NCBI GenBank assembly: GCA_007844125.1
Contig: CM017572.1
Location: 24,812,879-24,876,878 of the forward strand
Length of the DNA: 64,000 bases
Direction: 5' to 3'
DNA from: Sinonovacula constricta
Taxonomy: Eukaryota > Mollusca > Bivalvia > Cardiida > Solecurtidae
Part shown: piece by piece, positions 40,223-52,744 of the stretch
Numbering within the stretch: the first letter of the stretch is position 1
Layout: each line of letters begins with the position of its first letter
Made by a program: the position numbers and the translations under genes
The notes under the pieces: model-generated
Databases searched by the model: none
What the model was told of the DNA's origin: nothing
Seen by the model: the letters and a program-made list of their open reading frames with translations, nothing else

Positions 40223-42055
40223 TAGAACTATCAATTTTACATCTTAATTACCCGTACAGATTGGATTGAGTGAAAGATCACGTGTCTTCTTAGTGCTACT
40301 GGTACAATATTTATATATAGCTGTCAGCATATGCTATGCTATGCTTATATCTTTGGACGGGCTTTGTGGCGGTGCAATAAAACAAAAAACAAAACAGCAA
40401 CAAAGAAAGAAACAAACAAATCTATGTTTATGTAGGACATATTTCTAGAAATGGATCAGGACAAATTTGCCAAGAGTCAGGGTAACGTGGCGATAGCGTG
40501 ACATCATGCAAAGTGTTCGCCCAGCTGCAACAATTATGACAGCACTATATTTGCAACTTTAAGTAAATACAATATTTGTACAAATAAAACAGTGCTAGAT
40601 GAAATTTAGAACAAACCGATGTGTATTTGTTTTGATGAATACATAGCATCGAAACAATCAAAGTAGATATTATGATAACGTCTAGCTGTAATTACTTGAA
40701 CAGCATCCCAGACGAATGTCAGCCGAAGCCCAAAATACACAACGCATCGTTCAACACCATTAATAACTGTTGCACCGCGCTCAAATACTGTCCTTCAACG
40801 GATGCTTGCAGCTAACACAACCAACAGGCGAATCATGTAATGGAGTTTTTTTCTGCTTAAATAAGTCAGCCTTTGTTATATTCTGCGTTCGCATTCTTTG
40901 TTATTAGTAGACTTTAACAAGGTAAAGGTTGCATATTTATGATCTCCCATCAGTCCGATTGTGTTTAGGGGTAAATAAATGTCGCATTTTGATTGATTGA
41001 AACCAATTTGTTCGAAATAGTCCATGGTGTTAAGTATCGCGGTTTTTTTTTAACAAAATCGGGCGTATTTAGATATGTTATGTCAAAAATGTAAATATTT
41101 GATAAATACGTGGCTTACTTATTTAGGTAAAACTGTGTGTTCAGCTGTTGATTCAGTCCTTTCAAAGACGCAATGAAAATACTCTGTACATTCTGTACAT
41201 AAAAGCAAAAACAAACAAGTAGGTTAAATTTGCAAGAGAATATCAGTTTTTTAAGACAAAATCATGTATTGAGCTTAATGGGGGAAACAATCGAAAAATT
41301 ATGTCCCGTTTAATCGAACAACAACCAAAGAGAAATATCAGAGAAGATCTGATAAATGGCATATGTATTTCTAGCCAGCTTTTTAAAACGAAATAAAGTC
41401 AGTCTATTATAAACACATTTAATTTAAAGTTGCAATTTTAATAAAATTACGATAAAAAATGTAATTCTGTAAAAAAAATGTTATGGTCGCTTATTATGCA
41501 TTATAATAAAAATATGCACTATCTCAACTTTTTTTACAATTTTATAAGACAAAGAAACACTTAAAATAATATTTACATAGAGTAAGGTATAAAATAGTTT
41601 GCATCTTACTCAGGATACTGCATTTTGCATGTTTAATTGTATGAAATCAGTGTTCACATTTATCATCACCCATTTGTCTATTGTGTTTAATAACAAACTT
41701 CGGCCACTGCAATACATTTCCCCTGTTTATTTTATTTTAAATTTGAATCGAACTCTAAAACTCTTTTTATGACTTATAGACACATGAGTACAAAAAGTAA
41801 GGGAAAACTTTAACATTTTAACTTAAATTTTATGACTTAAAATGCATACATAGAAACCTTGCGTCGCAATCGGTTTCTGTTGCTGTAGAAACCGAATAAG
41901 CTTACAGAACGAACGGTTTGATAATGAATAATTTGGTACACAGACTAATTTGCTGATAATAATTGGAATACATTCCCTAGATGAAGCAAAAATTAATCAA
42001 GACATACAAATACTTCACTGTTTGGCTTAAACTGTAATTAGTGAAGTCTATACTC
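40223..42055. other. long AT-rich stretch with a decayed family F piece
   Basis: A weak reversed family F remnant lies at about 40,460-40,575 (GTGACATCATGCAAAGTGTTC, ATGACAGCACTAT). The remainder, especially 40,860-42,050, is very AT-rich and shows no exon, RNA gene or element ends. Confidence 0.4.
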
Positions 42056-42109
42056 AGTATGGCGGTAATATGTGTTAGCCAGAATAAGAAAAGTGGTCTA
42101 ACAGTGATA

Positions 42110-42370
42110 GTTCGTTCGTATTGGTCTCAATAAATGAGAGGCTATCACTGCCCGAGAGTGTGGCGAGAGTAGAACGCTCATTCCTCTGGAGGTGGAAAAA
42201 GCCGCATAGAGATGAAATCGAGGTTGGACGCAACACATCATTTTCCACTGGACTCGATAAATATATTAGTTACTCGTATGCTCGAGTGCAGCGAGACAGT
42301 GCGACAGTCTTCGACTCGACGTGTGTCGCGTAGTGTGTGTCGCATTGTGTTTGTCGCGTGATTCGGACTT
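42110..42370 (+). promoter_or_regulatory. CpG-rich patch, possible transcription start region
   Basis: Within very AT-rich surroundings this stretch carries about twenty CpG dinucleotides, with several TCGCG, GACTCGA and GTGTCGCG motifs. Such islands often mark promoters or 5' exons in invertebrates. A 70-codon frame here has no recognisable family. I see no convincing TATA box plus donor-site arrangement, so the call is tentative. Confidence 0.2.
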
Positions 42371-42469
42371 GAAAGTGTTGTGGTTTAAGTTTAATGTTCT
42401 TGTTTTTTATTGTTGTTAATTGAAATTTGAAAAAGAAGCATGCGTCGGGCACAAAGGACTTGTTTAAAT

Positions 42470-43751
42470 AGTTGGTGTTTTGAATTTGTAAAAGCTTAGT
42501 GCTTGGTCTACTTGCCTCTGTGGTGGATTAAATGTATTAGTGACAATAAAGTGTCAGTAGTCTTCAGATACATTTTTAATGTTCGGAATATTTGGAATAT
42601 CCGTTAATATGTTGCTGCTTAATAACGAGTATTATACAAGTAGATGCCTAAATATATACTTAAATATATATTTTCATATGACATTTAATACAAATATGTT
42701 GTGTAGGAACGTTTGAGTTTATTTATATTGTGTAGGCGTGCAAGAAGGGTCAAGAGCAAAATCTGCAACACTCAATTATTTCTCCAACAAGAACCATCAG
42801 ATAAATAGGGAGACTATTTTAATGAGTTTCTTTCACATGGAAAAGATTTATCAGCATTCTGAACCGTGAATTAACAACAGTTCATGCTTAGCAACATGCC
42901 ACGCATTTTCGAAATGTAAAATGTCATTTGGTTCGTGAGCTTTTGCCATTAATCGTGTTTAACGATTTTCGAGTCCTTTTAAATCCGTGTTTGTATGTGT
43001 TTGATTTATTTGATTTTGTTTGTGTGGAATTGCTTATCGAGAAGACAACAAAAACGGTTTGTGTTTATTTTTAGTTAATTTAAGGTCTTGACTTTATAGG
43101 TATTTAAATACATTTGATAATATTTTTTTTCTTTTACGTTTTTTTAAATGTCATTATTTTTTTTATATTTTTTTCCCCTTTTTTATCATTGTTGCAAGTT
43201 GTTGATAAATAGTTTACTTTATTTTTGGGGCGTTTATTAAGATTATTCTATTTCGAGTCGTAACATGCGTCTCCATGGTTTCCTTCCCAATGAATTATGC
43301 TCATTTTCAGTCATTTATTTCTTAGGATATATTTTCCCATACATTTGATACCATTCGTCTAGCTTAAAGTGCTGTCTGTGAAGTTATTAGCCAGTATTGA
43401 TTAATTTATAGTCAGAAATTACAATTCTTATCAACGGATATTAATACCTACTTTAGTGTATCAGACCCAAGCCAATGTCATACTGCAACTGTCTGTAGCA
43501 AGAGTCTGATAAGCATCAAGTCCGAACGCGTTGATTTCATTTATAAACAGAATAGTGAATGTATGCCCATATTGTTCTGTTTTCTTAGCCAATAATGTCT
43601 CAGGCTTGTAACCCATCAGCCGCTCGATGCGGTTCGGGGTCATCTCTAGGCGAATTTCATGTCAAATTGCGTTTAAGTTGAAATACGATGTATCGATATT
43701 TATATTTATACAATGAAGATACCCGTCTTTTTTTGTCTTTTTTCCTTTTTT

Positions 43752-43782
<31 letters not shown>

Positions 43783-43840
43783 CTTTTTCTTTTTGTAACC
43801 ACCAATAATAGAAAGACATTGTCATGACTTTATAACTCCA
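42470..43840. other. unassigned stretch ending in a T-rich tract
   Basis: AT-rich, with a (CTTTTT)-like pyrimidine tract at 43,727-43,795. A minus-strand frame of 60 codons at 43,461-43,643 has more balanced codon use than its surroundings and starts MTPNRIERLMGYKPETLLAK, but I recognise no family. Confidence 0.35.
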
Positions 43841-43841
43841 T

Positions 43842-44008
43842 GTGCGCTCACCGCTTGGATTCGAGCCTCGGTCGGGGCAAAACTTTCATGTATGGAGGAC
43901 TGCTGACCTTCGGTGCTCCGGTAGTTGTACCCGGACACATGCTTTCTTCCACCAGTTAATATGTGGATATCGCCAATATGATCATAATTTTGTCTTTGCG
44001 ATTAAGAA
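43842..44008 (+). repeat. SINE-2, 5'-truncated, subfamily B-like tail
   Basis: CTCACCGCTTGGATTCGAGC (B-box region), CTCGGTCGGGGCAAAACTTT, GGACTGCTGACCTTCGGTGC, GTTGTACCCGGACACATGC and tail ATCGCCAATATGATCATAAT. Confidence 0.75.
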
Positions 44009-44299
44009 AATACACGTGTCAGGACTATGAATAAATATATAAATGTACAATTAATTATTTTGTATCTAGTGTACTGGTTTAAACACGGTCTAGATTAACT
44101 AAATACTATATTATGGATTGTTGCGTTGTTCATTTTGTCCTTTGTTATAGACTAATTCTCGAGATAATATAAATAGACAATGAAAATGGGATGTTATTTA
44201 TGTAACCCTTCGCTTTTACAAATGATAGAATATGGTTTATTCTAAGTAAAATGATCATATATCTTTCATAGTCGTTTAAAGTTTTGTGTTTGCTTTTTG

Positions 44300-44518
44300 G
44301 AATACATCGCAGCAACTGGTTATGATCATTATAGCGACATCCAGTTATTTTGGTAGAGGAAGACCCCAGACAAATGTCTGGGTAGAACCACTGTCGTCGC
44401 AACGCCGATCTGCTGGAAGACCTTCCCACATTAAGTCCTTTGCCCCGAACGGGACTCGAACCCATATTGTGGTAGGCTAAGCGGTCGGAGGAATTTCCAA
44501 TTGACGACTCTACCATAT
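44300..44518 (-). repeat. SINE-2, nearly full length
   Basis: On the minus strand: ATATGGTAGAGTCGTCAATT, B box GGTTCGAGTCCC, GGCAAAGGACTTAATGTGGG, AAGGTCTTCCAGCAGATCGG, GTGGTTCTACCCAGACATTT, TCTTCCTCTACCAAAATAAC and the tail GGATGTCGCTATAATGATCA. Confidence 0.85.
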
Positions 44519-44529
44519 GGTTTTGTGAT

Positions 44530-45510
44530 GTATTTTTTATCGTCGTAAATGTCACATTAACCGTTGAAGTATTGCCAAAAGGTTTGGTTAGTTATATTTA
44601 GGAGACAGTATAAGAGTTTTGTCTTATTTTGTCGCAATTTCACCACATCCATCACTTTTTTCCAATCTTACTTTCAAAACAGTCATTAAATACACTTCGT
44701 AAATTACCGACCAATACATTCACTTTCGGAGAAAGATTTTGCATTAGAATTAACCTGGTTAACTATGTTTTAGTAGAAACTACAACACATGTATTACCTT
44801 TGGAGAAACACAATGCAATGCTTTTTCTGTGATTGCCTTAATTTGTAAGCAAAGTTATTAACTTTTAGCGAAATATGTCGGCTAATTTTGCAGCTGTTTA
44901 AATTGGGATAAAATGTTGTTGTTTTTAAACAAACCTTTTAGATTTAAGAACTAAATTATTCAGCATTTAGAATTCTGATGTTAACCTTCTTTTTCGTGTT
45001 CTGAAGCTAATTTATGTTAATTTTAATAATCCAAACATTTTAAGAAAATGCTGTTTAAAAAGTAATTCAGTTTTGTAAGAAAATATACACATACTAAACA
45101 GATTTTCCGTAAATACTCAATTTATACTTCTCTTTTCTCCCCCGCTCTCAAGTCATGTAGAATAATGAAAATCATAATCCCGTCTATTAAAAACGGAGAA
45201 TTAAAAATGAAAACAAAACAAAACATGCAGTGGATGTAATTGATTTTGAGACAAAAAACCTTTTGTTTTGAAAACGAGCTTCACCTCACAGAAGCCAGCA
45301 CTTGTTAAGGTAAACTAATTTGTCGGCAAAGACATGATAAATCTTCATCTCCGATGTTATTGATTGCAGTTTATTTTCACGTTCAGGTACTAAGGGTTTT
45401 ATTTACGCCAATAAAACAAAATTTACGACAAATTAGGAGCAACCGATTCCCGCGTTGAGTAACTTGATTATATTCAATGGCATGGCAATGATAGTATAGT
45501 CTGCTACATG
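44530..45510. other. unassigned AT-rich stretch
   Basis: No exon, RNA gene or element end is recognised. Confidence 0.4.
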
Positions 45511-46022
45511 TAGATCGATTCTTCGGACATTCGTATTCATCTGGATTATTCGGATACTTGTTGATGAAGATGAAATAGAAAAGCGGTGACGTATGTATCT
45601 TTAATGGAGGCATAATTCGCACCTCTCGATTCTTTGAGCATTCGAGTCATTTGGATTATTTTGACAAGAGTAACCATTAGGAAAAAAAATGACGCTCATT
45701 TAACAATGGCGTTATTTTCATCTTTTTTTATCGATTCTTCGAATGTTCGAAAATATATTCGGACCACAGTAGATGAAAATGAATAAAATGGTGGCGAATT
45801 TATATATTATAGTTGCGTTCTCTGATGGTTGGTTGAGTCTTCGAATGTTTGTATTCCTTTGATCATTTGTTGTAAAATATAACAATTAATAAAATGGTGA
45901 CATGTATATGTTTAACAGTGGCGTCATGATCGAGTTTTCGAACGTATGTAATGAGTTTGATCACTCGGGCACACGTTGATGGTGACATGTATATTTATAT
46001 ATAAATAGTAGCGTGATTTTCT
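45511..46022 (+). repeat. degenerate ~100-bp tandem repeat, 5 copies
   Basis: Five consecutive units share CGATTCTTCGAATGTTCGTA, TTTGGATTATTCGGA, GTTGATGAAGATGAAATAAA, ATGGTGACGTATGTATATTT and AACAGTGGCGT. Approximate starts are 45,511, 45,626, 45,723, 45,830 and 45,932. Units are diverged and contain stops in all frames. Confidence 0.75.
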
Positions 46023-46329
46023 TCTCGACTGACCACTTCTGAACATACTGCCCTTTGTGTCGATTGTTGATGGTGTTGATGTAGAAATGTTCAATAGATG
46101 ATTGTGTTCATTCGGGAAACGACCAGTGGATGCTTCCCCCTCGGAATCTGCTCCAGGCTGGGATCACACCATGCTTCACGGGAACAGTGGATATTATTGG
46201 GAGTATTGAACGATTCACGATGTTACAATTATCGCCACCGATGTACGGCCCTTTGATCCTGGTTAAGTTTATGGCGCCTCTTTGATTTATGAACTTGTCA
46301 ACTAATTAAACAAGGCCGGGACACACCGT

Positions 46330-46420
46330 GCGAGTGGATTGTGTTTGTCTTCGCCTTATCTGAAAAAGAAGAAAGAGCTACTTGCAGAGATGGATAAAAT
46401 AGTATTCAATGAGCTTCTAG
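46330..46420 (+). other. candidate 5' coding exon ending at a strong splice donor
   Basis: An open frame (46,339 onward) contains an ATG at 46,390 in good context (GAGATGG), reads MDKIVFNELL and stops at a consensus donor, CTAG then GTATGTTT, at 46,421. CTTGCAG just upstream could instead serve as an acceptor. No partner exon or family is recognised. It may be chance, but it is the best splice-site-bounded ATG frame I found. Confidence 0.2.
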
Positions 46421-46639
46421 GTATGTTTTTATGTGTTTTAGTTTACCCATTACTAGTGTGCTTACCTCTCAGGACCAGAATGACAGCCGACGTTCAAGGC
46501 TCCAATTTTTTAAATAGAAAATGTGGGGCTCTTAGTCATGGCCCTCTTGTTGACGTCGGCAGTCGGCGTTGGTTAATCTCTTTTGTTAATCTCCATGTCT
46601 CAGACCTTCAAAGATTTTCGCTGAAAACTTAGAACACGC

Positions 46640-47050
46640 TGTTCCCTATCAACACCGGAACCCATTTCAAAAGTGCTTGCAATTCTAAAAATCCATTTTG
46701 GAAGGGTTGTGTCCCTTTTAAACCCTGAAATTTTACTTTTTTTTAACTATCCAGCACTGCGAAAAGTAGACCGCGCTGTTTACAGACAGTTGGTGCTATT
46801 ATTTGTTGTTGTATGAAGCCTTTTGACACAATCAATGAAATTTCTGTTTCTATTAATGCGCTATATACAGTGTTATTTGTAATTTAATTACAAGATGAAT
46901 ACATTTGACACTTCAAAAAATATTTCTTTGCATGCACTTAAACAAGTTTTTTCGCATTCCGAGACAAATTGACGGCTCGCGTTTAAGAGTGTGTAGTTTA
47001 ATACTGTCTTCTGTCTTAAATGACAATCAAACACTGTTGGTATATTGTTT
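46640..47050. other. unassigned stretch
   Basis: AT-rich; no recognised feature. Confidence 0.4.
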
Positions 47051-47053
47051 CTT

Positions 47054-47295
47054 TGTTTATTGGGTTTATCGTCCCACCAACAGTATTTCAGTTATCTTCA
47101 GACGGTGTCCACTTGAAGCATATCAAGTGCTGCCTTCACGGTGTATAGCATTACACCGGGCCAACCAGTCGTGGGACTTCCCTTTTATTTGCTTGAGCGC
47201 AAGCAAGAGAACTATAACACTTCCAATTTAACGCATTTGTTATGTCGCGGCCCGGGATCGAAAGCGTCGCCTCCCGTACCTGGAGTTTTTGGTAT
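47054..47295 (+). repeat. family F element, plus copy
   Basis: TTTATTGGGTTTATCGTCCC, ACCAACAGTATTTCAGTTAT, GGTGTCCACTTGAAGCATAT, AGTGCTGCCTTCACGGTGTA, CACCGGGCCAACCAGTCGTG and a GC-rich end GTCGCGGCCCGGGATCGAAA. The opposite inverted terminus is not visible. Confidence 0.6.
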
Positions 47296-47361
47296 AATTC
47301 TAGATGTAGGTAATAAAACGGTTTTAATATACTGCAGCTATTGTAGTATGTCCCTGATATG

Positions 47362-47637
47362 GGATGGGATTTGCCGGCATTTTTGCCGCTACTGTGCAGC
47401 GACATTTCTATCATTATAGCTCAGTGGCAGTTATGAGGTGCGTAGAGACTGAACCCGGCCGGTCCATTATACTGACACCGACGAGTCAGGCGTAATACTG
47501 TCCCCTTAGCCCCGAGCGTTAGGAGGGAAGCCACTACTACCAACTTTAAAGTCTTTGCTTTGACCCGGTCGGGGTTCGAACCCGCGACCTCCTGATCTGC
47601 AAGCCGACGCTCTAGCACCTGAGCTATTACGGACGGT
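47362..47637 (-). repeat. SINE-1, full length with target-site duplication
   Basis: On the minus strand: CCGTCCGTAATAGCTCAGGT with A box TAGCTCAGGTG, B box GGTTCGAACCCC, AAAGACTTTAAAGTTGGTAG, GACTCGTCGGTGTCAGTATA and tail TCGCTGCACAGTAGCGGCAA. It is flanked by TGTCCCTGATATG (47,349-47,361) and TGTCCCAGATATG (47,638-47,650), 12 of 13 identical. Confidence 0.88.
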
Positions 47638-47659
47638 TGTCCCAGATATGTACGAATTA

Positions 47660-48995
47660 ATTGTCAAAGATGTAACTGTCAATCTGTCGTACAGAAATGT
47701 ATGTTGTGTTCTGTCCTCAACAGCTAACACTAAGTTCTATTCAAGATTTTTGTTGGTGAGACAATTAATTACTTAATTAATAAACTACGCGGATTTTTTT
47801 TACATTGCCCACCCATTAAATGCAACCACCACCCTATCCAGAGACAGTTTTATGGTCCGAGTTTTTTGTCGCAGTGTGTCGTATCCTTACTTCAACGAAG
47901 ACCAATTTAAGTGTAATTATATACTTTGCTAAAGATATAACGTACTTAATGAAGTATATGTCATGTTTCATATACCTCATTGATTTTTATTTCCTTGATT
48001 TTGCTTCCAAAGGCAAATTAAGAGACAATATCTGTTACGTTGTGTTCTAACATAAATATGGCAAAATCGGGGTTCCTATTTTGATGTTAAGATGAACTTT
48101 TTGTTTATTTGCAAGCCTTTAATGCACTATTAGGTATCGTGTCTTTAGTTTAAAGGCAACATGTTGGAACATGCTAATGTTGTTGAATATGTCTATTGTG
48201 AGAAATAAACCAAAACAATAAAAAAAAAATCCAATACGCCTCTTTAAATAAATCCTTTAACGTTTATTTTCAGGGCGGTAAAAATACTTAAATAAAGTAC
48301 TGTGTATTGTTTTACCCGTAAAAACATAAGACTTTTTTGAAAAAGAAAAATACAGGGAAATAAACTTTCCATAAATTGGAACACTCAGATCTTATTGCTA
48401 AAACCATTTACACTCATTCTTCACAATATTTCATAGTATAACGTAAACCAAATAAGATCGGATTTGTTTTGTAGGATGTATAAAATTGATCCGAACGTTC
48501 GAATGTTCGAATTAAAAAGGATCCGAACATTCGAATGCTTTAATAGCTGAATTCTGCCATCCCTAATTTTTTCCTAAGTTGTAAATTTGTATTGCTTTAT
48601 GCCGTTTTGTTTTGGGTTTTTTTTAAACTTAAACGACAAACTTTAGATTTCTTACTACGTTGTATGACCAATGTTATTATGTTCATTTTCCGGACGGATA
48701 CCAGTTTTTAATTAACTTCTAGGTAAAGTTTCATTTATCCAACCAAACATACATCGGTCGTCCATGATGTTATCTTCTAAAAGATTGACAAAAAAAGCTG
48801 TGTTTTTTTTTCAAGATTGTACTTGATGCGGTGCAGAAATGATGTAAGTTAGTTGTGGGGTAAGTGGGCAGCAAAGTATGTTTTCTTGCAATATGACACC
48901 TGCCATCTTTTGTCTCCCTACACAAATTGTTGAGCCATGTTTTGCTGCTTTTCGTTTTGTGACAACAGTGACACGTTTCAGGTTTTCCATAAATA
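47660..48995. other. unassigned AT-rich stretch
   Basis: A small duplicated motif (GATCCGAACGTTCGAATG / GATCCGAACATTCGAATG) occurs at 48,490-48,540. A 76-codon frame at 47,820-48,050 has no recognisable family. Confidence 0.4.
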
Positions 48996-48996
48996 G

Positions 48997-49397
48997 TAAA
49001 TTATACATTTTATGCAGGGTTAATTGTACATTTTATGTAGGTAAATTATACATTTTATGTAGGTAAATAGTACATTTTATGTAGGTAAATAGTACATTAT
49101 ATGTGGGTAAATTGTACATTTTTATGTAGGTAAATTATACATTGTATGCAGGTTAATTGTACATTTTATGTAGGTAAATAATACATTTTATGCAGGTAAG
49201 TTATACATTTTATGCAGGTAAATAATGCATAGTATGTAAGGTAAGTTTTATATTTTGTGCATGTTAATTATACATTTTATATGTAAATTATACATTTTAA
49301 GAAGGTAAATTAGGTAAATTTTACAGTTTATGCAGGTAAATTATACAGTTTATGTAGGTAAATTGTACATTTTATGCAGGTAAATTATACATTTTGT
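48997..49397 (+). repeat. 22-bp minisatellite, ~18 copies
   Basis: The unit is close to GTAAATTATACATTTTATGT plus AG. Perfect 22-bp spacing is seen at 49,027, 49,049 and 49,071, with looser spacing and small indels further right. Confidence 0.92.
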
Positions 49398-49399
49398 GT

Positions 49400-50185
49400 A
49401 TTTACTTACATGTAACTACAAGGAAATTATTTATAACCTTAGACTCTTAATTCTGGCGCAAATGCAATATTGTCTATACGTTATGGTTATTTGTATCTAA
49501 TAAATATATCAATATGCATAATTTCATTTCTGAGAAAATTATCAAAACATATTTTACTCCTGTGCCAAAATGTACTTACACAACCATGTTTGTACAACAT
49601 GAATTGACATCTATGGCCCCAAAGCACGAATCTCATTTGTCTTTGCACATCATCTTATGAAATAATTTAAAATGGTATTATATATCAGGGTTTTCAATAT
49701 GCTATAGCCGTACTAAACATGCGGGTACGCAATTGTAAGTTATGAAAACATCGAATTGAAACGAAACGACGGCCTAACCCCTTTTGCATGACTTCATAAA
49801 TTGCAGTCATATTGCCTGGGACGAAATAAAGGAATGTTCCATTCTGTTCAGTAAAAATTGTTCGTCACAAGTTCCATTCATTCTGTGTTCAATGAAATTC
49901 CTCATTATTTCCACATCGGCACTTAAACGTTGCCGAAGGGTCAATAAAGTATTGACATTTTACGATGCCTGTTAACGGCATGTCGCATTTTGTTTATGTC
50001 GTAAAGTGTGTTGTATCTTTGTTGTGTTGTCAATCAAGCGAATGCGATCTATTGAGTATTTATGAAAAATCATAAATTGCTTCCTATCAGTTAGTCTTCG
50101 CAATAATTATATTCCTATGGCCGCGAATACCGAATACTCGTTCGAACGCAATCAATACTCAATTCAACGAATACACAACCGAACT
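49400..50185. other. unassigned AT-rich stretch
   Basis: No feature is recognised. Confidence 0.4.
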
Positions 50186-50189
50186 TCAT

Positions 50190-50364
50190 AGCCTTTCACC
50201 GCGTGGGTTCGAGTCCCGTTCGGGGCGAATTATTTAATGTGTGACTATTTTCCAGCTGACCTTGCGCCGTTGGTTCTACCCAGATATGTGTCTGGGGTCT
50301 CCCTCCACCAAAAAAAAGATGGACGTCGCCAAAGTGATCATTATTGGTCTTTTATATGTTTTCA
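50190..50364 (+). repeat. SINE-2, 5'-truncated
   Basis: AGCCTTTCACCGCGTGGGTT, the B box GGTTCGAGTCCC, CGTTCGGGGCGAATTATTTA, TTTCCAGCTGACCTTGCGCC, GGTTCTACCCAGATATGTG, CCCTCCACCAAAAAAAAGAT and the tail GGACGTCGCCAAAGTGATCA. Confidence 0.8.
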
Positions 50365-50765
50365 AAAAGAAAACCTGAACCGTTAAGGCACTATTGTGAA
50401 CACATGTTTACTACATGTATCTCTAATAAAGACTACCGGAAACAGTCTGGAAAACTAAGCAAGAAAAATTGTTCTGCCTTATTAATATTTCTTGCAATAC
50501 ACAATCCAGAACAAGATATCGCCCTAAATTGTTCTTATAACAAAGAGTTACGTTCCAATGATCTCCTCTTTCTTTTTTAATTTTCGGTATATTTCCAGTT
50601 ATTCAGCTTTCCTATAACTGTCTAGCATACATAAGATTAAAGCCTATCGAATGTATTTTATTGATAAACGTAAAATCAGTTCCATAAATACCAACTGTAT
50701 CGGGTAATCTTGAGACGACAGGTTTAAAATGATCGATTACCTTGCTTAAATCTTTAGAACCAAAT
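50365..50765. other. unassigned stretch
   Basis: A 78-codon frame at 50,344-50,580 begins in the SINE tail and has no recognisable family. Confidence 0.4.
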
Positions 50766-50769
50766 TCTA

Positions 50770-51425
50770 GGCGTATATGTCTTTGTGTGTATATGTCTCT
50801 GTGTGTTCATGTCTTTGTGTATATTTCTTTGTGTATATGTCCTTGTGTATATATCTTTGTGTATAATTATGTCTTTTTGTGTATGTCTTTGTGTATATGT
50901 CTTTGCGTGTAAGTGTCTTTATGTGTACTGCTTTGTGTATATATGTCTTTGTGTGTATATATCTTTCCGTGTGTATGCCTGTGTGTGTGTGGCTCTGTGT
51001 GTGTGTCTGTGTGTGTATATGTTTTATTGCGTATGTCTGTGTGTATGTGTCTTTGTGTGTATATGTTTTTGTGCGTATGTCTTTGTGTTTTTGTCTTTTC
51101 ATGTACATGTCCGTGTTTAAATATAGTTTTGTGTATATGTCTGCGTGTACATGTCTTTGTGTGTAAAGGTCTTTGACTAAAGGTCATTGTGTGTAAAGGA
51201 ATTTATGCATATGAAAGATATAACGGTCTTTTTGAGTAAATTTCTTAAAAATATGCATAAATTTTTCTATGTAAAGGTTTCTGGGCATACATCTTTGTGT
51301 GTAAACGTATGTGTGTATATGTCTTTGTGTGAAAGTGTTGTTTTTTGTGTATATGCACACGTATGTTTTGTGAAAAACGTCTTTATGTGTATGGTATTTG
51401 AGTTTTTTGTTCTGAATGTGTAAAT
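50770..51425 (+). repeat. degenerate TATGTCTTTGTGTGTA tandem repeat
   Basis: Repeats of about 16-20 bp with variable spacing run for about 650 bp and are progressively less regular after 51,170. Both strands show long open frames (Cys-Leu-Val or Lys-His-Thr), which are artefacts. Confidence 0.92.
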
Positions 51426-51429
51426 ATGT

Positions 51430-52740
51430 TTGCTAAAATAAAACAAACAAAAAAACTAGAAAATGAAAACGTCATACAAAACCATGGTATAATGACAATG
51501 ACATTTTACTAGAATTGCTGTTTTATGAGACTGTTCTACAATGTTTTAGTGTGTCTATGTTTAACGATTAGTTTAGTTTATAGGGGAAGTGATAGTTTGT
51601 TGTGAATACGACTTATTATTTGACCTATTGAAAGAACTTCTGACTTCTCGACACGCACCGCGTGGGGATCGAGTCTCGGTCGGGGCGAAGAACTTGATAT
51701 GAAAGATCTTCCACTAAAACAGCTAAAATGGTTGTAATTACCCAAATTTCACCGCTGGGATACATTTAAAAAACAATTAAGGGATCGATTTACGGCAAAT
51801 TTGGGCCAAGTGCTGCTAATTGGGTCTCTACCAAAAAGACCCTGAGATCATTTAGAAACAATTCTGGTTTTGTCACTTTCTTTATTTAGGTGAGCTGCAG
51901 AACCTATTCATTGAAAGCCCTCACTTCATTTTCTGGATACAATTTTGAGGCATTCCTCGCATTTCTCGTATTTCATCTGCAAATTTGTTTCTTGTTCGTG
52001 CAATTAAAACGTGCTTAATCACTTCAATTCCATCGTGATTATGGAATGTCATTTCATCATTTAAAGGGAAATTAGAGCGACATGAAACTGCACACAATTT
52101 TCCGGCTATTAAGTTTTCATTTTGTTCGCTGTCTTAAAAGTGCCAATTTAACTAAATGAGTTGATTGTAGTGCAAAAAATTATTGCGGATTATAAAAAAT
52201 ACAGTCCAATCACGGTAATATGAGTGTCCATCAGATTGGCCAAATTATTCGTTCGATCGTAGAATCCGAAGTACCGTAACTTTCCTCAGTGACATTGTTG
52301 AATGCAGCTGTCGGCCATTGTTGTTACCGTAAATCAGCTTCTCCTGGACTTAATACGGCTTATGTTATTGTTATTTTTGCTATTGTAATATATAGGAAAA
52401 ATATAAAAGCAAGCTTAGTGTTTATTGTTTAAATATTTGAAAATTAGATGTAATTAACATTATTTATTATAAAATAGAAACCATCTCTTCTCATTGTTGT
52501 AAAAAACACACAATTATTTTGACAAATGAAAGGTTACTTTTTTAGGTGTTAGTATGGTAAATTCGTAGTAGACAGATACTCCGTCTGTTACTTCTATCGT
52601 CTCCTCCCAGTTTGTCTGCTCCCTCCTCTTTACTTCGTCTTTTCTTAACCCATTTTGAATTCAAATACATTATTATTTTTGGACCGGAGCTAACAGTTAT
52701 ATATCAATATTGGAATTATATAACTTGCCTCATGTTGTAC
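51430..52740. other. mostly unassigned; one old SINE-2 piece
   Basis: A diverged SINE-2 fragment lies at 51,645-51,768 (CACCGCGTGGGGATCGAGTC, TCGGTCGGGGCGAAGAACTT, GAAAGATCTTCCACTAAAAC). TTCGTTCGATCGTAGAATCC at 52,246 recurs in altered form near 54,198 and 53,520. No exon is recognised. Confidence 0.5.
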
Positions 52741-52744
52741 AACG

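Noticed and set aside
43461..43643. 60-residue minus-strand frame with better codon balance
   Set aside because: It is interesting by composition, but it is short, lacks clear splice sites, and matches no family I know.
50767..51187. Lys/His/Thr-rich and Cys/Val-rich proteins
   Set aside because: They are generated by the degenerate TGTCTTTGTGTGTA repeat, open on both strands.
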